Assembly (NCBI RefSeq): GCF_000745265.1
Contig: NZ_JQNN01000001.1
Location: 2,790,001-2,854,000, forward strand
DNA from: Massilia sp. 9096
GTDB taxonomy: Bacteria; Pseudomonadota; Gammaproteobacteria; Burkholderiales; Burkholderiaceae_D
Direction: 5' to 3'
DNA: 64,000 bases
This document shows positions 57,023 through 64,000 of this stretch, one piece after another; positions within the stretch are counted from its first letter, which is position 1; each line of letters starts with the position of its first letter. The position numbers and the translations under genes were made by a program. The notes beneath the pieces are model-generated. The model searched no databases. It was not told the DNA's origin and saw nothing but the letters and a program-made list of their open reading frames with translations.

Positions 57023-57059
57023 GGGGGTCTCGAAAACCGCAGCAGGTTTGCGAGCCCCC
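57023..57059. repeat. Structured intergenic repeat, copy E (collapsed)
   Basis: A 37-bp remnant with only the outer arms of the repeat: GGGGGTCTCGAAAACC, then GCAGCAGGTTTGCGAGCCCCC (in two joined parts). The whole middle and apical stem region is missing. It ends 1 bp from the cheA stop codon (57061-57063) and precedes the terminator. Confidence 0.8.
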
Positions 57060-57060
57060 T

Positions 57061-58980
57061 TTAAGCAGCCAGGCGCACTGCGGAGCGGCATCCATCCATC
57101 AGGAAGGACAAGCCCACCACCAGCACCAGCGAACCCTCGGCGGAGCGCGCCGTGCCGGTGATGCCGTCGACGTTCAGCGCCGTCATCGGCTTGATCACCA
57201 GGTCGGCGGTGCCGTCCACCGCTTCCACCGCCAGGATGTAGGGCTGGGGCGCGTTGATGACGATGCCGACGCGCTCCGAGCATTCCTCGTAGCCCAGCGA
57301 CAGCGCCAGCGAACGCACCGGCAGCGGACGGCCCTGGTCCTTCAGCACCGGCGCGCCGCCGACCTGCATGAAGTTCTCCGGCAGCTCGACCACGCGCTCG
57401 ACCACCGCCATCGGCAGCGCCAGCTGGGCGTTCGAGGTCGACACCAGCATGGTCGGCACGATCGACAGCTCGATCGGCAGGCGGATCGAGAACTTGGTGC
57501 CGGTGCCCAGGTTCGAGTCGATGCGGATCGCGCCGCGGTTCTTCTCGACCGCGGTCTTGACCACGTCCATGCCGACGCCGCGGCCGGACACCGACGACGC
57601 CACTTCCTTGGTCGAAAAGCCCGGCAGGAACACCAGCTGGTAGGCTTCGTCGTCGGAAGCGGCCTGGTGCTCGGAGATCAGGCCCTTTTCCATCGCCTTC
57701 TTGCGCAGGCTGGCCGGATTCATGCCGCGGCCGTCGTCCTGCAGCACGATCATGACGCTGTTGGCTTCCTGCCAGGCTTTGAGCAGGATGAAGGCCTTGG
57801 CCGGCTTGCCGGCGGCGATGCGGTCTTCCGGCCCTTCGACGCCGTGGTCGAGCGCATTGCGCAGCATGTGCACCAGCGGGTCGTACAGGCTGTCGACGAC
57901 GACGCGGTCGACTTCGGTCTCGGCGCCTTCGATGGTCAGCTCGACTTCCTTGCCGAGGTCCTTGGCCAGCTCGCGCACCAGGCGCGGGAACTTCTGGAAC
58001 AGGCGGCCCACCGGCTGCATGCGCGTCGCCAGCGTGGCGCGCTGCAGTTCGGCCGAGTAGCGCGAGGCGCGTTCCAGCGTTTCGGTCAGGGTCGCCATCA
58101 GCGTGGCGGCCTGGCCTTCGAACTTGAACTGCGACAGGCGCTCGAGCAGCACGGCGGCCTGGTTGGCGGCCTGCACCGATTCGCCGGCCACTTCCAGCAG
58201 CGCGTCCAGCTTGACCGCGTCGATACGGATGCTCTCGTCCTTGGCCGGGGCGCTCGCGGCCGGCTTGGCGTCGGCGCGGCGCTCGCTGCCATCCCAGCCC
58301 GGCTTGGCCGGGGCGGCGTCGGCGTGCGCGGCGGCCGGCGCGGACGCTGCCGGCGCCGGCGCTGCTGCTGCCGGGGTATCGGCGGCCGCCGCGGCCGGGG
58401 CTGCGACAGGCGCCGCCGGCGCCGCCGGCGTATAAGTGCCGGCCGGGACCACGGACATGAACATCCCTTCCCAGTCCAGGCCATCGGGGCCGGTCACGGC
58501 CGCCTGGGCCGGTGCCGGTGCCGGCGCTGCCTGCGCGGGCGCGCTTGCGGGTGCAGGCGCGGGCGCGGCGGCTTTCGGCGCGGCCTTGGGCACGTCCTTG
58601 CCGGCGATCGCATCCTTGAGCATGCGCTCGAGCTCGTCGGGCATCGACGCCAGCGCTTCCGCCGGCGTGCCGTTGTTCAGGTCGTTGAGCTGGTCGGCGA
58701 CGAAACCGGACGCCACCAGCGACGCCTCGATCGCCGACGGCGTGACCGGCGCGGCGCCGGTGCGCAGCGCGTCGAACAGGTTCTCGGTCAGGTGGCAGGC
58801 CGCCACCAGCGCCGGCAGGCCCATGAAGCCCGCGCCGCCCTTGATCGTGTGGAACGAGCGGAACACCGCGTTCAGCGTTTCCTTGTTATCCGGATCGCGT
58901 TCGAGGCGCAGCAGATGCTCTTCCACATTGGTTGCCAGATCCATCGCCTCGACGACGAAATCCTTGAGCATGTCATCCAT
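57061..58980 (-). CDS. cheA: Chemotaxis histidine kinase CheA-like
   Basis: A 639-residue kinase. P1 HPt domain (about 1-125) with phospho-acceptor His44 in SFHTIKGGAGF; a long Ala/Pro linker (about 130-240) where P2 would normally be; P3 dimerisation (about 250-310; IRIDAVKLDALLEVAGESVQAAN); P4 ATPase with N-box HMLRNALDHGVE, DDGRGMN and GRGVGMDVVK; and P5 CheW-like domain (about 500-639). No separate CheY/CheB-binding P2 is recognisable. Its start overlaps the cheZ stop (TAATG). No receptor, cheW or cheY is adjacent. Confidence 0.9.
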   Translation of the reverse strand: MDDMLKDFVVEAMDLATNVEEHLLRLERDPDNKETLNAVFRSFHTIKGGAGFMGLPALVAACHLTENLFDALRTGAAPVTPSAIEASLVASGFVADQLNDLNNGTPAEALASMPDELERMLKDAIAGKDVPKAAPKAAAPAPAPASAPAQAAPAPAPAQAAVTGPDGLDWEGMFMSVVPAGTYTPAAPAAPVAAPAAAAADTPAAAAPAPAASAPAAAHADAAPAKPGWDGSERRADAKPAASAPAKDESIRIDAVKLDALLEVAGESVQAANQAAVLLERLSQFKFEGQAATLMATLTETLERASRYSAELQRATLATRMQPVGRLFQKFPRLVRELAKDLGKEVELTIEGAETEVDRVVVDSLYDPLVHMLRNALDHGVEGPEDRIAAGKPAKAFILLKAWQEANSVMIVLQDDGRGMNPASLRKKAMEKGLISEHQAASDDEAYQLVFLPGFSTKEVASSVSGRGVGMDVVKTAVEKNRGAIRIDSNLGTGTKFSIRLPIELSIVPTMLVSTSNAQLALPMAVVERVVELPENFMQVGGAPVLKDQGRPLPVRSLALSLGYEECSERVGIVINAPQPYILAVEAVDGTADLVIKPMTALNVDGITGTARSAEGSLVLVVGLSFLMDGCRSAVRLAA

Positions 58981-59834
58981 TAGAACCCCAGATCGGCGAG
59001 AAGGTCATCGACACTGTCCTGGTCGAGTGCCACGGTCGGCACCGACGGACCCGACATCAGCTCGGCCGGCTGCTCCTGCGCGGCCTGCTTCTGCGCCAGC
59101 TTTTCCTTGACCTCGGCCGGCGCGCTGTCGCGCAGCAGCTGGGCCAGCTCGTTCTCGACCGCCTTGGTGATGATCACCACCTTCTTGATCAGCTGGCCGG
59201 TGATGTCCTGGAAGTCCTGGGCCATCATGATCTCGAGCAGGCGCGCCTTTTCCGCTTCGGTCGCTTCGGACACGAGCTGGGCGAACTGGCGCGAGTCCCC
59301 GGCCAGCGCCTTGAATTCGTCGATCGACAGCTTGCCGGCGAACAGGTCCGTCCAGCGGTTTTCCATGTCCTTGGCCTGCTTGGACAGCACGTCCTGGGCC
59401 GGCATGCCCTCGTCCAGGGTATTGAGCACCTTGTTGGCGGCCTGCTCGGTCAGACTGGCGACGTATTCCAGACGGTCCTGCGCATCGACGATCTGCGACG
59501 ACGCCTCGGTCAGCGCCTTGTCGTAGCCCAGCTCGCGCAGCGAGTCGTGCATGACGCGCACGATGCCGCCCAGGCGTTCGTACATGTTCTTTCCGGCGTC
59601 GTCCACCGGCTCGTCGGCCGCTACGTTGCCGACCACGGGCGCCGGCGCCGCGCTCACGGCCGGGGCCGGGGCGGAAGTGGCGGAAACCTGGTCGAACAGT
59701 GCCTCCAGGTCGTCGGTGTCGTCAGCGACAGGCTCGGGTGCCGGGGCCGGGGCGGCCGCGGGGGCTGCCGCGACGGATCGCTGCGCAGCCACTTCCTCGA
59801 ATAATGCGTCGAAATCGTCAGCGGCGTCGGTCAT
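58980..59834 (-). CDS. cheZ: Chemotaxis phosphatase CheZ-like
   Basis: A 284-residue protein starting at ATG 59834 (MTDAADDFDALFEEV). After a disordered Ala/Pro N-terminal region comes the long CheZ helical hairpin (about 95-245) with MMAQDFQDITGQLIKK, whose Gln in QDFQD-type motif is catalytic for CheY-P dephosphorylation. The C-terminal DQDSVDDLLADLGF matches the CheZ CheY-binding tail. Its stop overlaps the cheA start, so translation is coupled. The N-terminal DALFEEV and DLEALFDQV segments are two short acidic repeats. Confidence 0.92.
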   Translation of the reverse strand: MTDAADDFDALFEEVAAQRSVAAAPAAAPAPAPEPVADDTDDLEALFDQVSATSAPAPAVSAAPAPVVGNVAADEPVDDAGKNMYERLGGIVRVMHDSLRELGYDKALTEASSQIVDAQDRLEYVASLTEQAANKVLNTLDEGMPAQDVLSKQAKDMENRWTDLFAGKLSIDEFKALAGDSRQFAQLVSEATEAEKARLLEIMMAQDFQDITGQLIKKVVIITKAVENELAQLLRDSAPAEVKEKLAQKQAAQEQPAELMSGPSVPTVALDQDSVDDLLADLGF

Positions 59835-60178
59835 AGTCCCTGCTTCTCCATAATGTAATGTCGCAATGATCAGTAAGGCAATCCACGCCCGCGCGCCGCA
59901 TGGCGGGCGCGTCCGGGTCATTTAAATTGCCGTGTGGTATCTAAAAAAGTGCTGATTTTGCCGGCTTGCGGCGCTTTAGGTTTTGCACGAGTGTAGCAGT
60001 GTGGTTGCCGTAGGTAAATCTTTGTAGCCTGGAGCGTTGTTGATTCACGGCGTAAACGTCGTTCTGCGACCGCATTTCGTCTTATTCGTGAACATATTTA
60101 CACGGCCACTGTTGTATTTTGTTATCGACTATTGCCCGGCTCGGCGCAAGCCGTCACTGGGACTAAGCGAACACATGT

Positions 60179-60192
60179 TTGAGTGAGATCAA
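60179..60192 (+). promoter_or_regulatory. FNR-type binding site upstream of the universal stress gene
   Basis: TTGAGTGAGATCAA differs in one base from the FNR consensus TTGAT-N4-ATCAA. A TACAAT (60227-60232) could be the -10, which would place the box near -53; a class II position would need another -10. The 59835-60264 gap otherwise holds no gene I can support; it also includes the cheZ promoter region. Confidence 0.55.
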
Positions 60193-60264
60193 CTATTTAT
60201 GATCGGTGAGGTCGGAAAACACGAACTACAATAAGAAGGTGTCGTGATGGGAGGAGGACTCACC

Positions 60265-60729
60265 ATGTACCAAAAGATTCTGATCACTACCGACGGCTCG
60301 GCGGTGTCGCAGCACACCGCCTGTGCCGGCGTCAAGTTCGCGCAACAGATGGGCGCCGAAGTGCTGGCGCTGTTCGTCGCGCCGGAATACCAATATCCGG
60401 TGTATGTCGAAATCATCCCGCCTTCCTACCCCAGCGAAGAAGAATACCTGGCCCAGATGCGCCGCATGGGCGAGGACTACATGGGATCGATCATGCGCGC
60501 CGCCGAGGGCTGTGGCTTGAAGCACAGCTGCATGACCGCATTTTCGGACGCCGCCGCGCTCAAGATCGTCGAAGTTGCCAATGAGAAGCATTGCGACCTG
60601 ATCTTCATGGGCTCGCACGGCCGCAGCGGCTGGGGCCAGCTGCTGCTCGGCAGCGTCACCAACAAGGTGTTGTCCCAGACCAGTAAACCTGTGCTGGTGC
60701 ACCGCCTGATCCGCGAACCGGGCACGTGA
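60265..60729 (+). CDS. Universal stress protein (UspA family)
   Basis: A 154-residue cytoplasmic Usp-fold protein. MYQKILITTDGSAVSQHT is the N-terminal signature, and GSHGRSGWGQLLLGSVTNKVLSQTSKPVLV is the ATP-binding G-2x-G-9x-G(S/T) motif. The ATG at 60265 has a strong GGAGGAGG box. It is preceded by an FNR-type site and followed by two regulators, suggesting oxygen- or redox-linked expression. Confidence 0.93.
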   Translation: MYQKILITTDGSAVSQHTACAGVKFAQQMGAEVLALFVAPEYQYPVYVEIIPPSYPSEEEYLAQMRRMGEDYMGSIMRAAEGCGLKHSCMTAFSDAAALKIVEVANEKHCDLIFMGSHGRSGWGQLLLGSVTNKVLSQTSKPVLVHRLIREPGT

Positions 60730-60853
60730 GCGCCGTCATGACGGGCGCGCATGCGCGTGCCCGCGTGATGCAATTTACGCAAAAACAGCAGCGAGCGTAT
60801 ATACAACTGTGGTAGCGTCTGACTTATGCTCCACACGGTACCCGGGGACTCTT

Positions 60854-61498
60854 ATGATTCGTATTGTGATTGCCGACGACCACACGATCATGCGCGAAGG
60901 CTTGAAGCGCATCCTCGACGGCGCCCTTGACATCGAGATCGTCGGCGAAGCCACCAATGGCTTCGAAGTCCTGGCGCTGGTGCGCCAGGGCGGCTTCGAC
61001 CTGCTGCTGCTCGACCTGTCGATGCCGGGCCGCAGCGGTGTCGACCTCATCCGCCAGGTGCGTAGCGAAGCGCCCAAGCTGGCGATCCTGATCCTGACCA
61101 TGCACGAGGAAGAACAGTATGCGGTGCGCGCGATCCGCGCCGGCGCCCAGGGCTACCTGACCAAGGAAAGCGCGGGCACCCAGCTGGTCGGTGCGATCCG
61201 CAAGGTCGCGTCCGGCCGTCCCTATATCAGTACCGAGGTGGCAGAGCAATTGGCGCTGAACATCATGGCGCCCAACGAACAGTTGTTGCACAAGCAGCTG
61301 TCCGACCGTGAGTTCGAGGTCTTTTCGCTGCTCGTCGGCGGCAAGTCGATCACGGAAATCGCCAACAACCTGCATTTGTCGGTCAAGACCGTCAGTACCC
61401 ACAAGACCCGCATCATGCAAAAGATGGGCATGACCTCGCTGTCGGAAATGGTCCAATACGCCGTCGCGCACCGTCTGCTGGCGCCGATGAGAGCCTGA
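60854..61498 (+). CDS. NarL/FixJ-family response regulator
   Basis: A 214-residue regulator. The receiver domain (1-120) has the acidic pair DD at 8-9 and phospho-acceptor D54 in LLLLDLSMPG, with conserved Lys in LTKES. The LuxR-type helix-turn-helix (about 148-205) contains LSDREFEVFSLLVGGKSITEIANNLHLSVKTVSTHKTRIMQKMG. No histidine kinase is next to it, so it is an orphan in this window. It begins 124 bp after the stress protein gene on the same strand. Confidence 0.94.
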   Translation: MIRIVIADDHTIMREGLKRILDGALDIEIVGEATNGFEVLALVRQGGFDLLLLDLSMPGRSGVDLIRQVRSEAPKLAILILTMHEEEQYAVRAIRAGAQGYLTKESAGTQLVGAIRKVASGRPYISTEVAEQLALNIMAPNEQLLHKQLSDREFEVFSLLVGGKSITEIANNLHLSVKTVSTHKTRIMQKMGMTSLSEMVQYAVAHRLLAPMRA

Positions 61499-61696
61499 CA
61501 CCCCGGCTACAGAAGCCACAGAATAGTCTTGACCTCCGTACTGCACGCTGTGTGCCTTCCAAGCGACTGATTTTCCGGATCGGCCACCCGGCATCCTCTA
61601 CCGCCGGAGCGCGAGCAGCGCCACCGGCTCTCCTCTCAAGCGAAGACGCTCCATAGGAAGTTTCCTACAAGGCGCCGTCCTGTCCTACCCCTACAA

Positions 61697-61801
61697 TCAG
61701 CCGTTGCTGATATGAATGCCGAACTCGTGTTGGCATACTGACTCCAGCGTTTCGACTTGCTTGCGGTCCATATCCGCGTCCAGCCAGTTGGCCCGGTGCA
61801 T
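61697..61801 (-). CDS. Possible 34-aa small protein
   Basis: A short ORF in the 61499-61872 gap, divergent from the FNR-family gene. The product MHRANWLDADMDRKQVETLE... has GC-rich third positions like real genes here, and AGG lies 8-10 bases upstream of its ATG at 61801. No family is recognised. It may be a chance ORF. Nothing else in this gap is recognised. Confidence 0.25.
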   Translation of the reverse strand: MHRANWLDADMDRKQVETLESVCQHEFGIHISNG

Positions 61802-61872
61802 TTCGCACCTGCCACGCTCGTGCTGCCCGGACCACGCCGCCTGAAACCTTGATCCTTCACCTGGAGATGAGT

Positions 61873-62727
61873 ATGCAGTCCCAGCTAACGTCAGAACAAC
61901 GCAATGCCGCCCAGTCGACCCTGCACTCGTCACAGATGGAAGCCGGCCGCCAGCGCCAGGGCCGCCTGTGGTCAAACCTGAAAGAGGTCTGCGACCTCCT
62001 CCACATTCCGGCTGCCGTGTCGATGAATACCGAAGAACTGCTGTTCCAGCACGTGCAGTTCAAGACGGGCCAGCGCGTGCACACCATCGGCCAGGCGTTC
62101 GACACCCTGTACATCGTCAATTCCGGTTTTCTGAAAACCGTGCTCATCGACGAGTTCGGCAACGAACAGGTGCTGAGCTTCCCCATGAAGGGCGACATGC
62201 TCGGCGTCGACGGCATCCACACCCGGCACTATGCCTCGGAAGCAGTCGCCCTGTCCGATTGCGACCTGATCCTGGTGCCGTTCAAGAAGCTGACCGCCCT
62301 CGGCCGCGTACACGCCGAGCTCGAGAACCTCATGTACGGGGTGATGAGCCGGGAACTGGTGCGCGAACAAGCGATGATCGGCATGCTGGGCGCGCTGTCG
62401 GCCGAAGCCCGCGTGGCGCGCTTCCTGATCTCGCTGGCCGACCGCTTCGCCGCGATGGGCTACTCGAGCAAACTGTTCAACCTGCGCATGACGCGCCACG
62501 AGATCGGCAGCTATCTGGGCCTGACGCTCGAAACCGTCAGCCGCACGCTGTCGGCTTTCAACGAGATCGGCCTGATCACGGTCGACCAGCGTACGATCGG
62601 CATCAAGGATCCGGAAGCGCTCAAAACTCTGCGCCGCCTGCCGCCCTCGCGCTCGCGCGCGAAGCAGAACGCCAAGCACAAGGCCGATGCCGATTCCGGC
62701 GACGGCCAGGTGCTGGCTACGGCCTGA
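61873..62727 (+). CDS. CRP/FNR-family transcriptional regulator
   Basis: A 284-residue regulator with an N-terminal cyclic-nucleotide-binding-like domain (about 50-165) and a C-terminal HTH (about 180-255). The recognition helix LTLETVSRTLS keeps the FNR specificity residues Glu220, Ser223 and Arg224, which read TTGAT half-sites. Of the four iron-sulfur ligands of FNR only the equivalents of C29 (Cys40) and C122 (Cys130) remain; the CxxC pair is replaced by Arg31 and Ser34. ATG 61873 has GGAG 6 bases upstream. The tail is basic and disordered. Confidence 0.9.
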   Translation: MQSQLTSEQRNAAQSTLHSSQMEAGRQRQGRLWSNLKEVCDLLHIPAAVSMNTEELLFQHVQFKTGQRVHTIGQAFDTLYIVNSGFLKTVLIDEFGNEQVLSFPMKGDMLGVDGIHTRHYASEAVALSDCDLILVPFKKLTALGRVHAELENLMYGVMSRELVREQAMIGMLGALSAEARVARFLISLADRFAAMGYSSKLFNLRMTRHEIGSYLGLTLETVSRTLSAFNEIGLITVDQRTIGIKDPEALKTLRRLPPSRSRAKQNAKHKADADSGDGQVLATA

Positions 62728-62752
62728 GCCTTTGCTCCAGCTGCGCAAGCGT

Positions 62753-62782
62753 AAAAAAGCCGGCTTCGCGAGAAACCGGCTT
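62753..62782 (-). terminator. Intrinsic terminator of the glycine-zipper gene
   Basis: AAGCCGG (62757-62763) pairs with CCGGCTT (62776-62782). On the minus strand a run of six T follows (62758-62753). It lies in the convergent gap after the FNR-family gene. Confidence 0.8.
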
Positions 62783-62841
62783 CGTCGATGCCGCCTCACT
62801 TCCACGACGGCGGCATTTGTCTGGCACGGTTTGCCAGATGA

Positions 62842-63969
62842 TCAATCGCGGGCAAGCACGCCGTCGTTGACCTTCACCTGTTCGCCTACGCGGAAGCCTG
62901 GATCGTTATCGTAGCGCATGGTCTGGGTCGAGCCGTCGCTGAAGCGCACCACGACGTCGTAGCGCTGGCCGCCATTGCGGTTGCGTTCGATCTCGCGCCC
63001 GGCGATAGCGCCGCCGAGCGCGCCCGCCACCGTCGCCGCCGTCCGACCATTGCCACTGCCGACCTGGTTGCCCAGCAAGCCGCCGACCACCGCGCCGGCG
63101 CCGGTCGCCAGCGCGCCGCCGTTACCGCTGGACTCGATCGCGTTGACCGCTTCCACGGTCGCGCAATTGGTGCAGTAGCGCGCCACTTGCTGGTCGCCGC
63201 GCCGACGGTCGCTACCGGGACCGTCGTCGCGCGGACGATCCATGCGCGGACCGCCGGCCAACAGCGGACGGCCCAGCAGCGCGGTCGACAGGCGGCCATT
63301 GGCGCGGATCGTCGCCGTCACCGGCGCGTCCGGGGCGATGCGGTCGTCGCGGCGGATCGTGTACAAGCCGCTGTATTGGCCCGGCTGCACTTCCGGCAGG
63401 AAGAACACGCCCTGGGTGCCGGCGATCTTCACGTCGACCTTCGCGCCCGGCGTGCCCATCACCGTGAAGTTGAGCTGGTTGCCCGGGCCCAGATCGTCGC
63501 TGCCGCGTACATCGAAGCGGTCGACGTGCGGCACCGTCGCAACGTTGCCGACGCGGCTGTCGTAGTTCGGCGCGCCGCGCACGATCGACTCGGCCAGCAG
63601 CTTGGTGTCGGTCATGTTATTCAGGCGCAGGTTGGCGGTCACACGGCTGCCAGGATCGAGGCGATCGTGCGGGCCGACCGTGTAGGTGCCCTGGTAGGTG
63701 CCGGGCGAGGTCTCGGTCAGGTTCAGGTTGCGCGTGGCGCCGTCGATGCGCAGCGAGGCATAGCCGCCGGGCGTGCCGTACAGCTCGAAATTCAGTTCGG
63801 TGCCTGGTCCCAGCGCGCGCACTTCATCGACGTTGAAACCGGTGATGTGCGGCTCGAGCCGGGCTGCGCGCGGGTGGTCCTGGGCCTGCACGGTCGCGGG
63901 CACCGTCACCGAGAGAAGGGGCAGTGCGGCAACCATGGCTGCGGCCAGCGTGTGTCGGGATTTAGCCAT
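62842..63969 (-). CDS. Envelope protein with duplicated beta domain and glycine-zipper 2TM
   Basis: A 375-residue exported protein (signal peptide about 1-30, cleavage after VQAQ). Two tandem copies of a ~90-residue domain follow (about 39-128 and 146-236), each running PHi..F.V...LGPG..LNF...GTPG...YTV...DR..P...VTA. A charged linker leads to a short CTNC motif and a glycine-zipper 2TM domain (about 285-325; GALATGAGAVVGGLLGNQVGSGNGRTAATVAGALGGAIAG), as in SlyB/17-kDa-antigen proteins. The C-terminus (YDVVVRFSDGSTQTMRYDNDPGFRVGEQV) is usual for that family. A GGAGGA box precedes the ATG. Role unknown; probably outer-membrane or periplasmic. Confidence 0.85.
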   Translation of the reverse strand: MAKSRHTLAAAMVAALPLLSVTVPATVQAQDHPRAARLEPHITGFNVDEVRALGPGTELNFELYGTPGGYASLRIDGATRNLNLTETSPGTYQGTYTVGPHDRLDPGSRVTANLRLNNMTDTKLLAESIVRGAPNYDSRVGNVATVPHVDRFDVRGSDDLGPGNQLNFTVMGTPGAKVDVKIAGTQGVFFLPEVQPGQYSGLYTIRRDDRIAPDAPVTATIRANGRLSTALLGRPLLAGGPRMDRPRDDGPGSDRRRGDQQVARYCTNCATVEAVNAIESSGNGGALATGAGAVVGGLLGNQVGSGNGRTAATVAGALGGAIAGREIERNRNGGQRYDVVVRFSDGSTQTMRYDNDPGFRVGEQVKVNDGVLARD

Positions 63970-64000
63970 GTCGTCCTCCGAAGCAATGATGTCAATGTAG

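Overview
The window is a GC-rich chromosomal stretch from a betaproteobacterium. Gene order and protein similarity point to Oxalobacteraceae, most likely the Massilia/Telluria group; this is my inference from gene content, not a database result. Supporting signs are the leuC-entericidin-leuD-leuB-asd-fimV-truA-trpF-trpB-trpA-accD-folC-SPOR-cvpA-purF-metZ run, the rpsF-priB-rpsR-rplI-dnaB run, and hom next to an AlaC-type aminotransferase.

Layout. 1-381: 3' end of a family 9 (LPS heptosyl) glycosyltransferase. 750-2315: a TetR repressor and a divergent SDR gene sharing two identical operators. 2749-8607: two large c-di-GMP enzymes (REC-PAS-GGDEF-EAL and membrane-PAS-GGDEF-EVL) flanking a DUF2252 gene. 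8870-11691: two small unknown ORFs, tRNA-Pro(GGG) and a fused MFS/acyltransferase. 11728-14318: alaC-hom. 14509-22796: a complete arn (aminoarabinose-lipid A) operon with ArnA split into two proteins, followed by bcp. 23024-28826: PIN-PhoH, two related small lipoproteins and a lipoprotein pullulanase. 29015-30676: a Pit phosphate transporter with its PhoU-like partner. 30935-34087: dnaB and the rpsF operon. 34332-36752: lexA with an SOS box and two exported unknowns. 36766-56781: a long minus-strand run of biosynthetic operons (methionine, purine, folate, fatty acid, tryptophan, leucine, lysine/threonine entry) broken by one unrecognised gene at 43599-44807. 57061-59834: cheZ-cheA. 60265-62727: a universal stress protein, a NarL-type regulator and an FNR-family regulator. 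62842-63969: a glycine-zipper envelope protein.

The most unusual element is an interspersed, structured repeat of about 120 bp. Four full copies (30802-30932, 32426-32544, 39607-39725, 53136-53254) and one collapsed copy (57023-57059) occur here. Three nested stems are kept by compensatory base changes between copies. Four of the five copies end 0-2 bp from the stop codon of a minus-strand gene (dnaB, rplI, cvpA, cheA), and two of these lie between the stop codon and an intrinsic terminator. This looks like a conserved 3'-UTR RNA element or a mobile element with very precise placement.
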